From NCBI RefSeq assembly GCF_015500055.1, contig NZ_CP045492.1, positions 1,436,501 through 1,500,500 of the forward strand: a stretch of 64,000 nt of DNA. Direction: 5' to 3'. Position numbers and translations under genes: made by a program. The stretch comes from Mesorhizobium sp. NBSH29 (GTDB lineage: Bacteria > Pseudomonadota > Alphaproteobacteria > Rhizobiales > Rhizobiaceae). Below are positions 37,037 through 46,711 of the stretch, in pieces. The notes beneath the pieces are model-generated. The model worked only from the letters and a program-made list of their open reading frames with translations, was not told the DNA's origin and did no database searches. Position 1 is the stretch's first letter. Each line of letters starts with the position of its first letter.

Positions 37037-38197
37037 TCATTTGAACGTCTTGCGCGGATCAAAGGCATCGCGTGTCGCCTCGCCAATGAAGATCAGCAGC
37101 GACAGCATGATCGACAGCGTGAAGAAGCCGGTCATGGCGAGCCAGGGCGCATTGAGGTTGCGCTGACCCTGCTTCAGCAGTTCGCCGAGCGAGGCAGCGC
37201 CCGGAGGCAGGCCGAAACCCAGAAAATCAAGTGCCGTCAATGTCGAGATCGACCCGTTGAGGATGAACGGCAGGAAGGTCAGCGTCGCCACCATGGCATT
37301 GGGCAACAGATGGCGCACCATGATCGTGCGGTTGGGCACGCCGAGCGCGCGCGCCGCATTCACATATTCGAAATTGCGTGCCCTTAAAAATTCGGCCCTC
37401 ACCACGCCCACCAGCGCGACCCAGGAAAAAGCCAGCATGATGCCGAGCAGCACGAAGAAGCCCGGCGGCAAGACGGCTGAGATGATGAGGATTAGGTAGA
37501 GGACTGGGATGGCCGACCAGATCTCGATGAAGCGCTGGAACAGAAGGTCCGTCCAGCCGCCAAAATAGCCCTGGACAGCGCCCGCAACAACGCCGATCAC
37601 CGTCGAGGCAGCAGTGAGGATGAGCCCGAACAGCACCGAGACGCGGAACCCGTAAATGACGCGGGCCAAAACATCGCGGGCCTGGTCGTCGGTACCAAGC
37701 CAGTTCCAGTTGCCGAGATTGCAGTTGCTGTCGGCCACCCCTTCGGCATAGCGCACGCAGCGCTCGTCCTTGCTGTACAGCCATGACGGCTTGGCGGGTG
37801 CGGCGTCCGGGATCTCATTGTTGGTGGTGCGATATGAATAGCGGATCGGCGGCCAGATGGCCCAGCCGTTTTCAGCAACGGCATCCTGCACGATTGGCAT
37901 GCGAAAATCGGCGACTGGCAAAAAGCCCTCATCGCCAAGGAACGTCGCCTCGTCATAATCGGTGAAGATTGGGGCGTAGAACTCGCCCTTGAAGTGCACC
38001 AGAAGCGGCCTGTCATTGGCCAGGAATTCTGCGCCGAGCGACAGCACGAATAGCACCATGAAAATCCACAACGACCAATAGCCGCGGCGGTTTGCCTTAA
38101 AGTTCTCCCAGCGCCGCTGGTTGATTGGCGAAAGGCGCGGTTGTTTGGTGACTGTACGCGCGGCCTCGGTTGCGGCTGCCATCTGGAGATCCGGCAT
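37037..38197 (-). CDS. yejE: Peptide ABC transporter permease (YejE-like)
   Basis: The second inner-membrane permease of the oligopeptide importer. The 386-residue protein has an N-terminal cytoplasmic tail, a first membrane segment (YWSLWIFMVLFVLSLGAEFL) and a large periplasmic loop containing two cysteines (ERCVRYAEGVADSNCNLG), characteristic of the YejE/DppC-like group. A C-terminal block of membrane segments includes the ATPase-contact EAA-type loop (EFVNAARALGVPNR-like: FEYVNAARALGVPNRTIM). Its ATG shares one base with the yejB stop (TGATG). The vapBC module follows. Confidence 0.92.
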   Translation of the reverse strand: MPDLQMAAATEAARTVTKQPRLSPINQRRWENFKANRRGYWSLWIFMVLFVLSLGAEFLANDRPLLVHFKGEFYAPIFTDYDEATFLGDEGFLPVADFRMPIVQDAVAENGWAIWPPIRYSYRTTNNEIPDAAPAKPSWLYSKDERCVRYAEGVADSNCNLGNWNWLGTDDQARDVLARVIYGFRVSVLFGLILTAASTVIGVVAGAVQGYFGGWTDLLFQRFIEIWSAIPVLYLILIISAVLPPGFFVLLGIMLAFSWVALVGVVRAEFLRARNFEYVNAARALGVPNRTIMVRHLLPNAMVATLTFLPFILNGSISTLTALDFLGFGLPPGAASLGELLKQGQRNLNAPWLAMTGFFTLSIMLSLLIFIGEATRDAFDPRKTFK

Positions 38198-39288
38198 CAG
38201 ACGTCCCGCCGTTCGAAATCAATGCGCGGATCGATCCAGGTGTAGACCAGATCAGAAACCAGGCTGACCACCAGACCCATCAGCGAGAAGATGAACAATG
38301 TCGCAAACACCACAGGATAGTCACGGTCGAGGATCGATTTGTAGCTGAGCAGTCCCAGCCCATCGAGCGAGAAGATATTCTCGATCAAGAGCGACCCCGT
38401 GAAGAAGGCGGAGATGAACGCTGCGGGAAAGCCGGCAATGACGATCAGCATGGCATTGCGGAACACGTGGCCGTAAAGCACCCGCCGCTCAGACAGCCCC
38501 TTGGCGCGCGCGGTGACGACATATTGCTTGCGGATTTCATCAAGGAAAGAATTCTTCGTCAACAGCGTGGTGGTGGCGAAGGCCGAAAGCACCATCGCGG
38601 TCAGCGGCAAAGCAAGGTGCCAGAAGTAGTCGAGGATCTTGGAATACCACGGCAACTGACTGAAATTGTCCGATACCAGACCGCGCAGCGGAAACCAGTC
38701 ATAAAACGAACCGCCGGCAAAAAGCACCATCAGCATGATCGCAAACAGAAAACCCGGAATGGCGTAACCGACGATGACAATGCCGCTCGTCCACACATCG
38801 AACGATGAGCCATCGCTGACAGCTTTGCGGATGCCGAGCGGGATGGAGATCAGGTACGAAAGAAGCGTGATCCACAGTCCGATTGATATCGAAACAGGCA
38901 TTTTTTCCAGGATTAGGTCGAGCACAGAGATTTTACGGAAAAAGCTCTCGCCAAAATCAAAGCGCGCGTAATCCCAGATCATGCCGAAAAACCGCTCCAG
39001 CGGCGGTTTGTCGAAACCGAACTGCTTTTCCAGTTTGGCGATGAATTCGGGGTCCAGCCCCTGCGCGCCGCGATATTGGGTGCCGCCGCCTGAGTCGAAC
39101 GCACTACCTCCGGCGGTATCTCCACCACCACCGGACAGCGCATCCCCGCCACCGGGGTTCTGCAGTTTTGAAATGATCTGCTCAACAGGTCCGCCAGGTG
39201 CAAACTGGATGACGGCAAACGAAACAGCCATGATGCCGAACAATGTCGGGATCATCAAAAGCACACGCCGGAGAATATAGGCACCCAT
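38197..39288 (-). CDS. yejB: Peptide ABC transporter permease (YejB-like)
   Basis: The first permease of the importer. The 363 residues begin with the typical [20 protein letters not shown] membrane helix. They carry a Gly-rich periplasmic loop (residues about 45-75, [16 protein letters not shown]) and the EAA-type loop [20 protein letters not shown]. The C-terminal helix is followed by [16 protein letters not shown], the usual DppB-family ending. It lies 36 bp after the second substrate-binding gene and overlaps yejE by one base. Confidence 0.92.
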   Translation of the reverse strand: MGAYILRRVLLMIPTLFGIMAVSFAVIQFAPGGPVEQIISKLQNPGGGDALSGGGGDTAGGSAFDSGGGTQYRGAQGLDPEFIAKLEKQFGFDKPPLERFFGMIWDYARFDFGESFFRKISVLDLILEKMPVSISIGLWITLLSYLISIPLGIRKAVSDGSSFDVWTSGIVIVGYAIPGFLFAIMLMVLFAGGSFYDWFPLRGLVSDNFSQLPWYSKILDYFWHLALPLTAMVLSAFATTTLLTKNSFLDEIRKQYVVTARAKGLSERRVLYGHVFRNAMLIVIAGFPAAFISAFFTGSLLIENIFSLDGLGLLSYKSILDRDYPVVFATLFIFSLMGLVVSLVSDLVYTWIDPRIDFERRDV

Positions 39289-39324
39289 CAGCCGTGTCGC
39301 TCCACGCCTGCGGTTTTGCCCTGC

Positions 39325-41196
39325 TCAACCTTTGCCAATCGCCTGCGCCCTGTCTTTGTCAAACCACCACAACACTTCCACCGGAAAGCCGAAATCGGGC
39401 TTGGTTTCGGGAAACCCGAACATGTCCCAATAGGCGGCCCGGTGATTCGCCAGATAGTATGTTGGAATCCAGTCGAGCCGTGCGCGCAAGACCCGGTCGA
39501 GTGCGCGGACGGTAGTGACGAGTTCCTCGCGGCTTTTTGCCTTGCCAGCAGCCTCGATCAGCCCATCCACCGCAGCACTTTTCATGCCTGGATAGTTGCG
39601 TGCCCCGGGCCGATCTGCTGAACGCGAGGAATAGAGAAGCTCCAGCCCGTCAACGGTCGGGGTCGCGCCGATCAGGAACGCGAACAGCACCATGTCGAAA
39701 TCATAATCGCTCATCCGCTGTTCATATTGGGTCGATTCTACCTGGCGGATGAAGGCATCGATGCCGATCGCCTTCATGTTTTCCACCCACGGCGTGAACA
39801 GCCGCACGATTCCGTCGCCCTCGGCCAGCACCTCGATACGCAGTTTTTCGCCCTTGGCGTCAACGACCGACGAGCCGGCCCGCGCCCAGCCGGCTTCACT
39901 TAAAAGCCTTGACGCCTCGCCAAGCATCTTCCGGTCGCGGCCTGATCCATCCGAAACCGCTTGTTCGATGGCCGGGCCGAAAGCCTCTGGCGGCACCTTG
40001 TCGCGCAACGGCTCCAGCAGCGCCAGTTCCTCCGGCGAGGGCAGGCCGACTGCCTTGAAATCGGAGCGCTCGAAGGTCGATTGAGAACGGTCATAAGCCC
40101 CGAAGAACAGTGTGCGCCGCACCCATTGAAAATCGAAGCATAGCGCGACTGCCCTGCGCACCCTTGCATCCCGAAACTGCGGCCGCCGCTGGTTCAAAGC
40201 GACGGCCTGCATCGATGGTGTCTGCTCGCCGGGAAACTCGCGCTTGATTACGCGGCCGTCCTTTAGCGCCGGAAAGTCGTATCCAGTAGCCCAGACGCTT
40301 GCTGTATGCTCCTCGCGGAAATGCGTGTTGCCCTTCTTGAAAGCTTCGAAGGCGGCCTGCCGGTCACGGTAGAAATCCAGCCGGATGCGGTCGAAATTAT
40401 ACATGCCACGATTGACCGGCAGGTCGCGCCCCCAATAGTCGTCTACCCGGTGGTACTCGACCCACTGCCCGGCGGAGACAGCTCCCACTTTGTAGGGACC
40501 TGAACCAAGCGGCGGCGTCATCGTCGAGGCGGAGAAATCATGCTGGCTGTAATAGGCCTTCGAAACGATCGGCATCGCCACGATGCTGAGCACATTAAGC
40601 GCAGACTGTTTGCCGTCGAATTTCAACTCTACCGAATGCGCATCACGCGCCACCACGTCGGTCAACCAGCGGAGCGTTTCAGTCAGCTGCGGATGCCCCT
40701 TCTCGCGAAAGGTTTTCAGCGAAAACACCACATCTTCGGCGGTGAGCGGTGAACCATCGTGAAACCGCGCCTCGGGCCGGAGCGTGAAGACGAAGCTGTT
40801 GCGATCATCAGAGATCGTCACATCTCGGGCCAATTGGCCATACATCGCGTCCGGTTCATCCAGCGCGCTCACCATCAGGCTGTCGAAGCAATATTCCATG
40901 CGTGGAGGCGAGTCGCCCTCCAACACCAGATAGTTCAGCGTGTTAAAGGTCAGAAAGCTTTGGTTGAGCTGCGCGGTTGGCGGGGCAAAATTCATCTGCC
41001 CGCCCTTCGGTGCAGAAGGGTTCACATAGTCGAAATGTGGAAAATCAGGGCCGTATTTTAGCTCGCCGAAGGCTGATAGCCCATGCAGCGGCACCCCTGT
41101 GGGACTTGCCGCAAATGCCGGCAGCATCGGCGCCAGCGTTGCCGCAGCGCCCAACATGAGAAAATCCCGGCGTCCGAGACGCGCGCGCGGGGTCAA
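39325..41196 (-). CDS. yejA: Peptide-binding protein, SBP family 5, Tat-type signal
   Basis: The periplasmic substrate-binding component of the peptide importer. It has 623 residues from a TTG start that overlaps the preceding gene stop (TTGA). The N-terminus RARLGRRDFLMLGAAATLAP carries a twin-arginine motif (GRRDFLML), implying Tat export of a folded protein. The SBP_bac_5 body shows FPHFDYVNPSAPKGGQMNFA and AGQWVEYHRVDDYWGRDLP. It is a paralogue of the next gene upstream (shared DYVNPxAPKGG, RVxDYWG, NxRRPQFxDxRVR segments). The TTG start is supported because the signal peptide begins right after it. Confidence 0.9.
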   Translation of the reverse strand: MTPRARLGRRDFLMLGAAATLAPMLPAFAASPTGVPLHGLSAFGELKYGPDFPHFDYVNPSAPKGGQMNFAPPTAQLNQSFLTFNTLNYLVLEGDSPPRMEYCFDSLMVSALDEPDAMYGQLARDVTISDDRNSFVFTLRPEARFHDGSPLTAEDVVFSLKTFREKGHPQLTETLRWLTDVVARDAHSVELKFDGKQSALNVLSIVAMPIVSKAYYSQHDFSASTMTPPLGSGPYKVGAVSAGQWVEYHRVDDYWGRDLPVNRGMYNFDRIRLDFYRDRQAAFEAFKKGNTHFREEHTASVWATGYDFPALKDGRVIKREFPGEQTPSMQAVALNQRRPQFRDARVRRAVALCFDFQWVRRTLFFGAYDRSQSTFERSDFKAVGLPSPEELALLEPLRDKVPPEAFGPAIEQAVSDGSGRDRKMLGEASRLLSEAGWARAGSSVVDAKGEKLRIEVLAEGDGIVRLFTPWVENMKAIGIDAFIRQVESTQYEQRMSDYDFDMVLFAFLIGATPTVDGLELLYSSRSADRPGARNYPGMKSAAVDGLIEAAGKAKSREELVTTVRALDRVLRARLDWIPTYYLANHRAAYWDMFGFPETKPDFGFPVEVLWWFDKDRAQAIGKG

Positions 41197-43067
41197 TTCA
41201 CGCTCTTGTATTTTTCAATCAGGATTTTTTCCTTTTCCGGGTCGATCCACCAGGAATCCAGATCGGCGCCGATATAGGAAGGCTGCGGTTCTGGAATACC
41301 AAACTTGTTCCAGTAGGCGATCCAGACTTCGGCCTTGTGCCACTGGGGCACCGCGTAATAGTTCCAGAGGAGGACCCGGTCCAGCGCATGGGTCGCAGCC
41401 AAAAGGTCGTCGCGATCCGTGGCGAAGATGACGCGCTCGACCAGCGCATCCACCACCGGGTCCTTGATTCCCATCAGATTGCGTGTGCCAGGTGTATCGG
41501 CAGCCTTCGAGCCCCAATATTCCCGCTGTTCGTTGCCGGGCGAAGAAGATTGCGACAGCACTATTGAAACGGCATCGTAGTCAAAATCGTTCGTGCGGTT
41601 CACATATTGGCTGGGATCGACAATGCGCAGCGAGGTCTCGATCCCGAGCCGACGCAGGCTCTGGATGAAGGGCATGGTCACCCGCTCATCGGTCGGATCA
41701 TCACCAAGAAATTCAATTTTGAAAGGCTCGCCGGTCTTTTCATTGACCAGCTTCCCGCCTTTGTTCACCCAGCCTGCTTCAGCGAAAAGCTTGAGCGCGG
41801 TGCGCAGATGGTCGCGGCCCGCCGTCGGCGTATCATAGGCCGGCAGGGTGAACGGTTCGGTGAACAATTCAGGCGGCAGCTTATCCCGGTATTTCTCCAG
41901 GATTTCCAGTTCCCTGCCAGCGGGAAGCCCGCTGGAGGCCAGCTCACTGCCCTCGAAATAGCTGTCGGTGCGCGTGTAAGCGTCATAAAACAGCGTTCGG
42001 TTCATGGTCTCGAAATCGAAAGCGTAGGTCAGCGCCTTGCGCACCCTGCGATCCTGAAACTGCGGGCGTCGCGTGTTCAGCGCAAAGGCTTGCATCGGCT
42101 GCCCGGATGTATCCGCAAACGCCCGCTTGACCACGTCGCCGGCGGCCACGGCTGGGAAGTTGTATTCGGTTGCCCAGCGACTGGAGCGGTTTTCGGGTCG
42201 GATGTCTTGGAGGCCGCCTTTCTTGAAGGCTTCCCAAGCCGCAGTGTCGTCGAGAATATAGATATAGCGGCGGCGGTCGAAATTGTTGCGCCCAACGTTG
42301 ACGGCAACCTCTTCGCCCCAATAATCCTCCACCCGCGACCACACAACTTCTGAGCCCGGTTTAAAGCTATCTATCCTGTACGCTCCGGACCCGAGTGGTA
42401 TTTCCAAGCTCGGCTGCGTTATATCGCGCTTCTTGCCGTTGGCGTCCGTGCCTTCCCACCAATGCTTTGGCAGCACCACCACATCGCCCATGATCAGCGG
42501 CAGTTCGCGGTTGCCCTTCTGGTCGAACCTGAACTGAACCTCGCGATCAGAAATTTTCACAGCCTCGGTCACATTGGCAAAGTAGCGCACGAATTGCTGG
42601 CTTGTTTCCTTCAGGAAGTTGAAGGACCAGATCACGTCCTCGACCGTGACCGGAGTGCCATCATGCCACATCGCACGCGGGTCGAGACGGTAGGTGGCGG
42701 ACGAGAAGTCGTCGGGGTAGCTATAGGCTTCGGCAATCAGTGGGTGGCTGGTGCTTCCCTCGTCGGTCGCCTTCGCCATCAGCGTGTCGTAGAGCAGCCC
42801 GCCCTGATAGTTGAGGCCTGCCGCCGGCGTGCCGCGCACAATAAAGGGGTTGAAGCTGTCAAATGTGCCGGGAGCCACTGCGTTCAGCGTGCCGCCCTTG
42901 GGCGCATCGGGGTTCACATAATCATAGCGCTTGAAGTCTTCGCCATATTTGGACTGGCCGGTCAGCGACGAGGTTGTGTGCCATTTCGGTTCTTCGGCCT
43001 GGGCTCCAACGGTCAACACGGCAGTAACCCCGATGATCCCGAACACCTTGCCTAAAAATCCCGTCAT
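41193..43067 (-). CDS. yejA: Peptide-binding protein, SBP family 5 (YejA-like), Sec-type signal
   Basis: The first gene of the peptide importer operon. ATG 43067 (GAGGA upstream) gives 624 residues; the open frame begins 60 bp earlier. The N-terminus FLGKVFGIIGVTAVLTVGAQ is a Sec-type signal peptide without a twin Arg. The mature protein has the YejA-type start KYGEDFKRYDYVNPDAPKGG and ends with SYIGADLDSWWIDPEKEKIL. Transporters with YejA-like receptors import oligopeptides and microcin C in E. coli; the ligand here is not known. The adjacent paralogue probably broadens specificity. Confidence 0.92.
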   Translation of the reverse strand: MTGFLGKVFGIIGVTAVLTVGAQAEEPKWHTTSSLTGQSKYGEDFKRYDYVNPDAPKGGTLNAVAPGTFDSFNPFIVRGTPAAGLNYQGGLLYDTLMAKATDEGSTSHPLIAEAYSYPDDFSSATYRLDPRAMWHDGTPVTVEDVIWSFNFLKETSQQFVRYFANVTEAVKISDREVQFRFDQKGNRELPLIMGDVVVLPKHWWEGTDANGKKRDITQPSLEIPLGSGAYRIDSFKPGSEVVWSRVEDYWGEEVAVNVGRNNFDRRRYIYILDDTAAWEAFKKGGLQDIRPENRSSRWATEYNFPAVAAGDVVKRAFADTSGQPMQAFALNTRRPQFQDRRVRKALTYAFDFETMNRTLFYDAYTRTDSYFEGSELASSGLPAGRELEILEKYRDKLPPELFTEPFTLPAYDTPTAGRDHLRTALKLFAEAGWVNKGGKLVNEKTGEPFKIEFLGDDPTDERVTMPFIQSLRRLGIETSLRIVDPSQYVNRTNDFDYDAVSIVLSQSSSPGNEQREYWGSKAADTPGTRNLMGIKDPVVDALVERVIFATDRDDLLAATHALDRVLLWNYYAVPQWHKAEVWIAYWNKFGIPEPQPSYIGADLDSWWIDPEKEKILIEKYKSVN

Positions 43068-43145
43068 GCAATCCTCGCTTTTCGTCACTCTAGCTTTTTG
43101 ACCCTGCAGGGGAACCGGCAAGACCAAATTTCTGCAGAGACTAAC

Positions 43146-43173
43146 AAAAAAGCCGGGCAGAACCCGGCTTTTT
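43146..43173 (-). terminator. Terminator between cytochrome c gene and yejA operon
   Basis: AAAAAGCCGGG-CAGAA-CCCGGCTTTTT is a perfect stem flanked by A and T runs, so it could act in either direction. On the minus strand it lies 26 bases after the cytochrome c stop, which fits termination of that gene. Confidence 0.88.
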
Positions 43174-43198
43174 CATGGTGCGGTAGATTACAAATCCG

Positions 43199-43945
43199 TT
43201 ACTGGGCCGGCGCAGGCTCGACAGTCTTTGGCGCTTCCTGTGCAGCAGGCGATTCTGCTGGAGCCGTCTCGGCGGCCGGAGCGGCGTTTTCTGGTGCTGG
43301 TGCAGCACCCTCTACGGCAGGAGCGGCTCCTTCGGCTGCGGGGGCAGTTCCCTCGGCGGCAGGTTCAGCCGTGCCCCCGGCGGCGGGTGCAGCAGGTTCT
43401 GGCAACGCAGCCGGGCTGTCTGAAAGCGAGCGAAGATAGGCAATCAGATCAGCGCGCTCATCGTCCTTCTTGTCGCCTGCAAAGCCCATCGCCGTGCCCT
43501 TGATGTAGGCTCGGGGTGCGCGCAGGAAGTGGTTCAGATGGTCAAAATCCCAGACCACCGAGCCGCCTTCTGAAAAATTCTTCATCGCGGCGGAATAGGA
43601 AAAGCCCTCATGGCTGGCGATCGGACGGTTCACGATGTCCCACAGATTAGGACCCGTCTTGTTGGCGCCACCCTTGTCGGCAGTGTGGCAGGTCACGCAT
43701 TTCTTGAATACGGCCTCGCCCTTGGCTGCATCGGCACTGGCCATCAGCGTGCCGATAGGCACTTCAACCGGTGCCTCGGCAGCGCCGCCATGGGACGCAT
43801 CGTCTTCCGCCGCTTCAATAATGAAGCCCGGCTTTTCGGGCGCCGGCGCGTGGAAGAACGCGTCCCCGATCAGGCTGACCGAGAACAAAACGAATACCAC
43901 GCCGAGCAGCGCGCCGATCAACTTGTTGAATTCAAACGAGTCCAT
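43199..43945 (-). CDS. Membrane-anchored cytochrome c (CycM-like) with Ala/Pro/Glu tail
   Basis: An electron carrier bound to the periplasmic face of the inner membrane, probably linking the bc1 complex to a terminal oxidase. From ATG 43945 (248 residues) the uncleaved N-terminal helix is [20 protein letters not shown]. The class I heme domain has [10 protein letters not shown] (CxxCH) and the axial Met in [13 protein letters not shown]. Beyond the normal domain end (IAYLRSLSD) is a tail of about 60 residues made of degenerate PAAEG(T/A)AP units, not part of the usual fold. It is divergent from kdsB and ends at a strong terminator. Confidence 0.9.
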   Translation of the reverse strand: MDSFEFNKLIGALLGVVFVLFSVSLIGDAFFHAPAPEKPGFIIEAAEDDASHGGAAEAPVEVPIGTLMASADAAKGEAVFKKCVTCHTADKGGANKTGPNLWDIVNRPIASHEGFSYSAAMKNFSEGGSVVWDFDHLNHFLRAPRAYIKGTAMGFAGDKKDDERADLIAYLRSLSDSPAALPEPAAPAAGGTAEPAAEGTAPAAEGAAPAVEGAAPAPENAAPAAETAPAESPAAQEAPKTVEPAPAQ

Positions 43946-44143
43946 TACGCCCAAGGCTCCCTAATCGGCTGGTCTGGAGAAGCGATGCTTCCAAGCCGCG
44001 GCCACTGTCCCATCCCCGGACGGTACCGGTCAAATCGCGCGGAAACTAGGTCTTTTGCTATTCCGTTGCAACACCTATAAGGGCCCATCCAGTGAGACCT
44101 TTTGACACTTTCACGCCCACACCCTTGACGACGTCAGTTCATC

Positions 44144-44887
44144 ATGAAGACGCTTATCCTCATCCCCGCCCGAATGGGCTCGACCCGACTGCCGGGAAAA
44201 CCGCTGGCAGACATTGCCGGTCGTCCGATGATTGTGCACGTCGCCGAGCGCGCAGCAGCGAGCGGCCTTGGCCGAGTTGTCGTGGCAACCGACAGCCAGA
44301 GCGTAGAGCAGGCGGTCACCGCGCATGGCTTTGAAGCGGTGATGACCCGCGCCGACCATGAGTCCGGCTCAGACCGGATTTTCGAAGCCTTGAGCCTTGT
44401 CGATCCCCACGAAGAAATAGAAGTCGTTGTCAACGTCCAGGGCGACCTGCCGACCATCGAGCCGGAAACAATCCGCGCGGCGTTGCGCCCGCTGGAAAAC
44501 TCAGCTGTCGATATAGCGACGCTTGGCGTTGCCATATCGCGTGAGGTCGAAAAGACCGATCCCAATGTCGTCAAGGTGGTTGGCTCTCCGCAGGGCGACG
44601 AAAATCGTCTCCGCGCACTCTATTTCACCCGCGCTACCGCGCCATGGGGTGACGGCCCGCTTTTCCATCATATAGGGCTCTATGCCTATCGCCGCGCCGC
44701 CCTCCAGCGCTTCGTTGAGCTGAAGCCGTCGACGCTGGAACTGCGTGAGCGGCTGGAGCAGTTGCGGGCGCTTGAGGCTGGCATGCGCATTGATGTCGAG
44801 ATTGTCGATGCAGTGCCGCTCGGAGTGGACAAGCCAGAAGATCTGGAGCGGGCCCGAGAAGTTCTTTCGAATAGCAAGGCAGGATAA
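44144..44887 (+). CDS. kdsB: 3-deoxy-manno-octulosonate cytidylyltransferase
   Basis: Activates Kdo with CTP to CMP-Kdo for lipopolysaccharide inner-core synthesis. The 247-residue protein has the nucleotide-binding start [20 protein letters not shown] and the acidic metal site [13 protein letters not shown]. Further on are [20 protein letters not shown] and the C-terminal [19 protein letters not shown], all family-typical. Its stop and the pheA start share one base (TAATG), so the two are cotranscribed. Confidence 0.95.
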   Translation: MKTLILIPARMGSTRLPGKPLADIAGRPMIVHVAERAAASGLGRVVVATDSQSVEQAVTAHGFEAVMTRADHESGSDRIFEALSLVDPHEEIEVVVNVQGDLPTIEPETIRAALRPLENSAVDIATLGVAISREVEKTDPNVVKVVGSPQGDENRLRALYFTRATAPWGDGPLFHHIGLYAYRRAALQRFVELKPSTLELRERLEQLRALEAGMRIDVEIVDAVPLGVDKPEDLERAREVLSNSKAG

Positions 44888-45750
44888 TGGCGGCGAGCAC
44901 CAATCGAATTTCCTATCAAGGGGAACCGGGCGCAAATTCTGACACCGCCTGCCGCAGCATGTTTCCGGCCATGGAGCCGTTGCCATGCGCCACCTTCGAA
45001 GACGCTTTCAACGCGGTCGAATCGGGCAAAGCCGACATGGCGATGATCCCGATAGAAAACACCATAGCTGGCCGTGTTGCCGATATTCATCATTTGCTGC
45101 CGGAATCAAAGCTGCACATTATCGGCGAATATTTCCTGCCGATTCACTTTCACCTGATGGTGATGCCCGGTGTTGCGCGCACCGAAATCAAGACCGTCCA
45201 CAGCCACATTCATGCGCTGGGCCAATGTCGGAAATACATCCGTAAAAATGGCTGGAAGGGAGTAGTTGCCGGCGATACTGCAGGAGCAGCCAAGCTCGTC
45301 AGCGAAGTGAAAGACCGCACAATGGCGGCTCTCGCCCCCCGGCTTGCGGCTGAGTTGTACGGCCTCGATATGCTGGAAGAAGATGTCGAGGACACCGACA
45401 CCAACGTGACCCGCTTCGTGGTGCTGACCAAAAACAAGCAGTGGATCGAGCGCCCCTCAGCCGATGCACCGATGATGACGACCTTCATTTTCAGGGTCCG
45501 CAACGTGCCGGCTGCCCTCTACAAGGCGATGGGCGGCTTTGCCACCAACGGCGTCAACATGACCAAGTTGGAAAGCTATCAGCTGGGCGCCTTCACCGCG
45601 ACGCTGTTTTATGCCGATATTGAAGGTCACCCGGAAGATCCAAGTGTTAAGCTTGCCTTGGAAGAGCTGCGCTTCTTCTCCAAGGAAGTGCGCATCCTGG
45701 GCGTCTATCCGGCTAGCGATTCCCGCGACGAATGGAAGGTGGCAGACTGA
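44887..45750 (+). CDS. pheA: Prephenate dehydratase
   Basis: Converts prephenate to phenylpyruvate in phenylalanine synthesis. The monofunctional 287-residue enzyme has no chorismate mutase domain. The catalytic domain starts RISYQGEPGANSDTACRSMF and includes MIPIENTIAGRVADIHHLL and the catalytic Thr motif DTNVTRFVVL. A C-terminal ACT domain for feedback control by Phe is present (FIFRVRNVPAALYKAMGGFA; NMTKLESYQLGAFTATLFYA). The ESRP motif of the E. coli protein is replaced by LESY, usual in alphaproteobacteria. Confidence 0.95.
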   Translation: MAASTNRISYQGEPGANSDTACRSMFPAMEPLPCATFEDAFNAVESGKADMAMIPIENTIAGRVADIHHLLPESKLHIIGEYFLPIHFHLMVMPGVARTEIKTVHSHIHALGQCRKYIRKNGWKGVVAGDTAGAAKLVSEVKDRTMAALAPRLAAELYGLDMLEEDVEDTDTNVTRFVVLTKNKQWIERPSADAPMMTTFIFRVRNVPAALYKAMGGFATNGVNMTKLESYQLGAFTATLFYADIEGHPEDPSVKLALEELRFFSKEVRILGVYPASDSRDEWKVAD

Positions 45751-45757
45751 CTGTCCG

Positions 45758-46690
45758 CTACCCGCTTTCCGCCCAGTCGCGGATCAGCGTGTGAGCTATG
45801 GCGCCGCTGGGCGGAATGATGATCCCGTCTGCATGTGTGCCTGCCAGCGCCGATAGCACCTCCTCGCGGTCAAACCAGCGGCAGGCCTCCAGTTCCGCAT
45901 CGATGGTGATGTTCTCGTTCAGCGCCTCACCATAGCAGCCGATCATCAGCGTATAGGGAAACGGCCAAGGCTGGCTGGCGTGGTAGACGACGCGGCCAAG
46001 CGTGATGCCGGCTTCCTCGAGGGTCTCGCGCCGCACCGCGTTTTCGATAGTTTCTCCCGGTTCCACAAACCCGGCAAGCGCTGAAAATACGCTCGTCGCA
46101 AAATGTGCGCCGCGCCCCAGCAGACATTGATCTCCGGAAACCGAGAGCATGATCACCACCGGATCGGTGCGTGGAAAATGCAGCGTTTCACAGGCCGGGC
46201 AAAAGCGCTTGTAGCCACCGTCGCGCATCACCGAGGGCTGGCCGCATTTGCTGCAAAAACGGTGCGAGGAATGCCAGGCAAGCAGCGAAGCACCCTGCGC
46301 CAGCGCGCCGAGATCGGCGGCATCCACGATACCTTGGGCGTAGACGGAGCGATAATCTATCGCTTTCAGAGCTTCGGGCAGCTCTTCGACATCCAAACCC
46401 GCCGGAGCTGCCAGTACCGGTCCTTCCGGGGTGAAGCCAAGCAACACGGCATCTGCGAGACGTGCCTCTGCATCCCGGGCTTCAGCAAGCGTGTGATAGG
46501 CGGCAAGACCTTCGGTTTTGAAAAAGAGGCGTCCTCCACCCATCAGAAGCAGCCGCGCCGATGGATCGGCGAGCGCCTTTTCAACCGAATCATCCGTGCG
46601 CTTTTCCGACAGGCGCTCAATCACATTGCCGCCGAAACCGACGGACTGGCTTGGTTCGCGCATCGGCGCATCAAACAGTCGAAATTTCAT
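45758..46690 (-). CDS. nudC: NADH pyrophosphatase NudC
   Basis: A Nudix hydrolase that cleaves NAD(H) and can remove NAD caps from RNA. The 310 residues have an N-terminal domain and a four-Cys zinc ribbon (FCSKCGQPSVMRDGGYKRFC, then PAC). The Nudix box is GFVEPGETIENAVRRETLEE near residue 208, and the SQPWPFPYTLMIG segment is the NudC signature (SQPWPFP). It converges on pheA with a 7-bp gap, and a HIT-family gene lies 21 bp upstream, so two nucleotide hydrolases are probably cotranscribed. Confidence 0.94.
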   Translation of the reverse strand: MKFRLFDAPMREPSQSVGFGGNVIERLSEKRTDDSVEKALADPSARLLLMGGGRLFFKTEGLAAYHTLAEARDAEARLADAVLLGFTPEGPVLAAPAGLDVEELPEALKAIDYRSVYAQGIVDAADLGALAQGASLLAWHSSHRFCSKCGQPSVMRDGGYKRFCPACETLHFPRTDPVVIMLSVSGDQCLLGRGAHFATSVFSALAGFVEPGETIENAVRRETLEEAGITLGRVVYHASQPWPFPYTLMIGCYGEALNENITIDAELEACRWFDREEVLSALAGTHADGIIIPPSGAIAHTLIRDWAESG

Positions 46691-46711
46691 CCAGGACTTC
46701 TCGTTGTTGGC

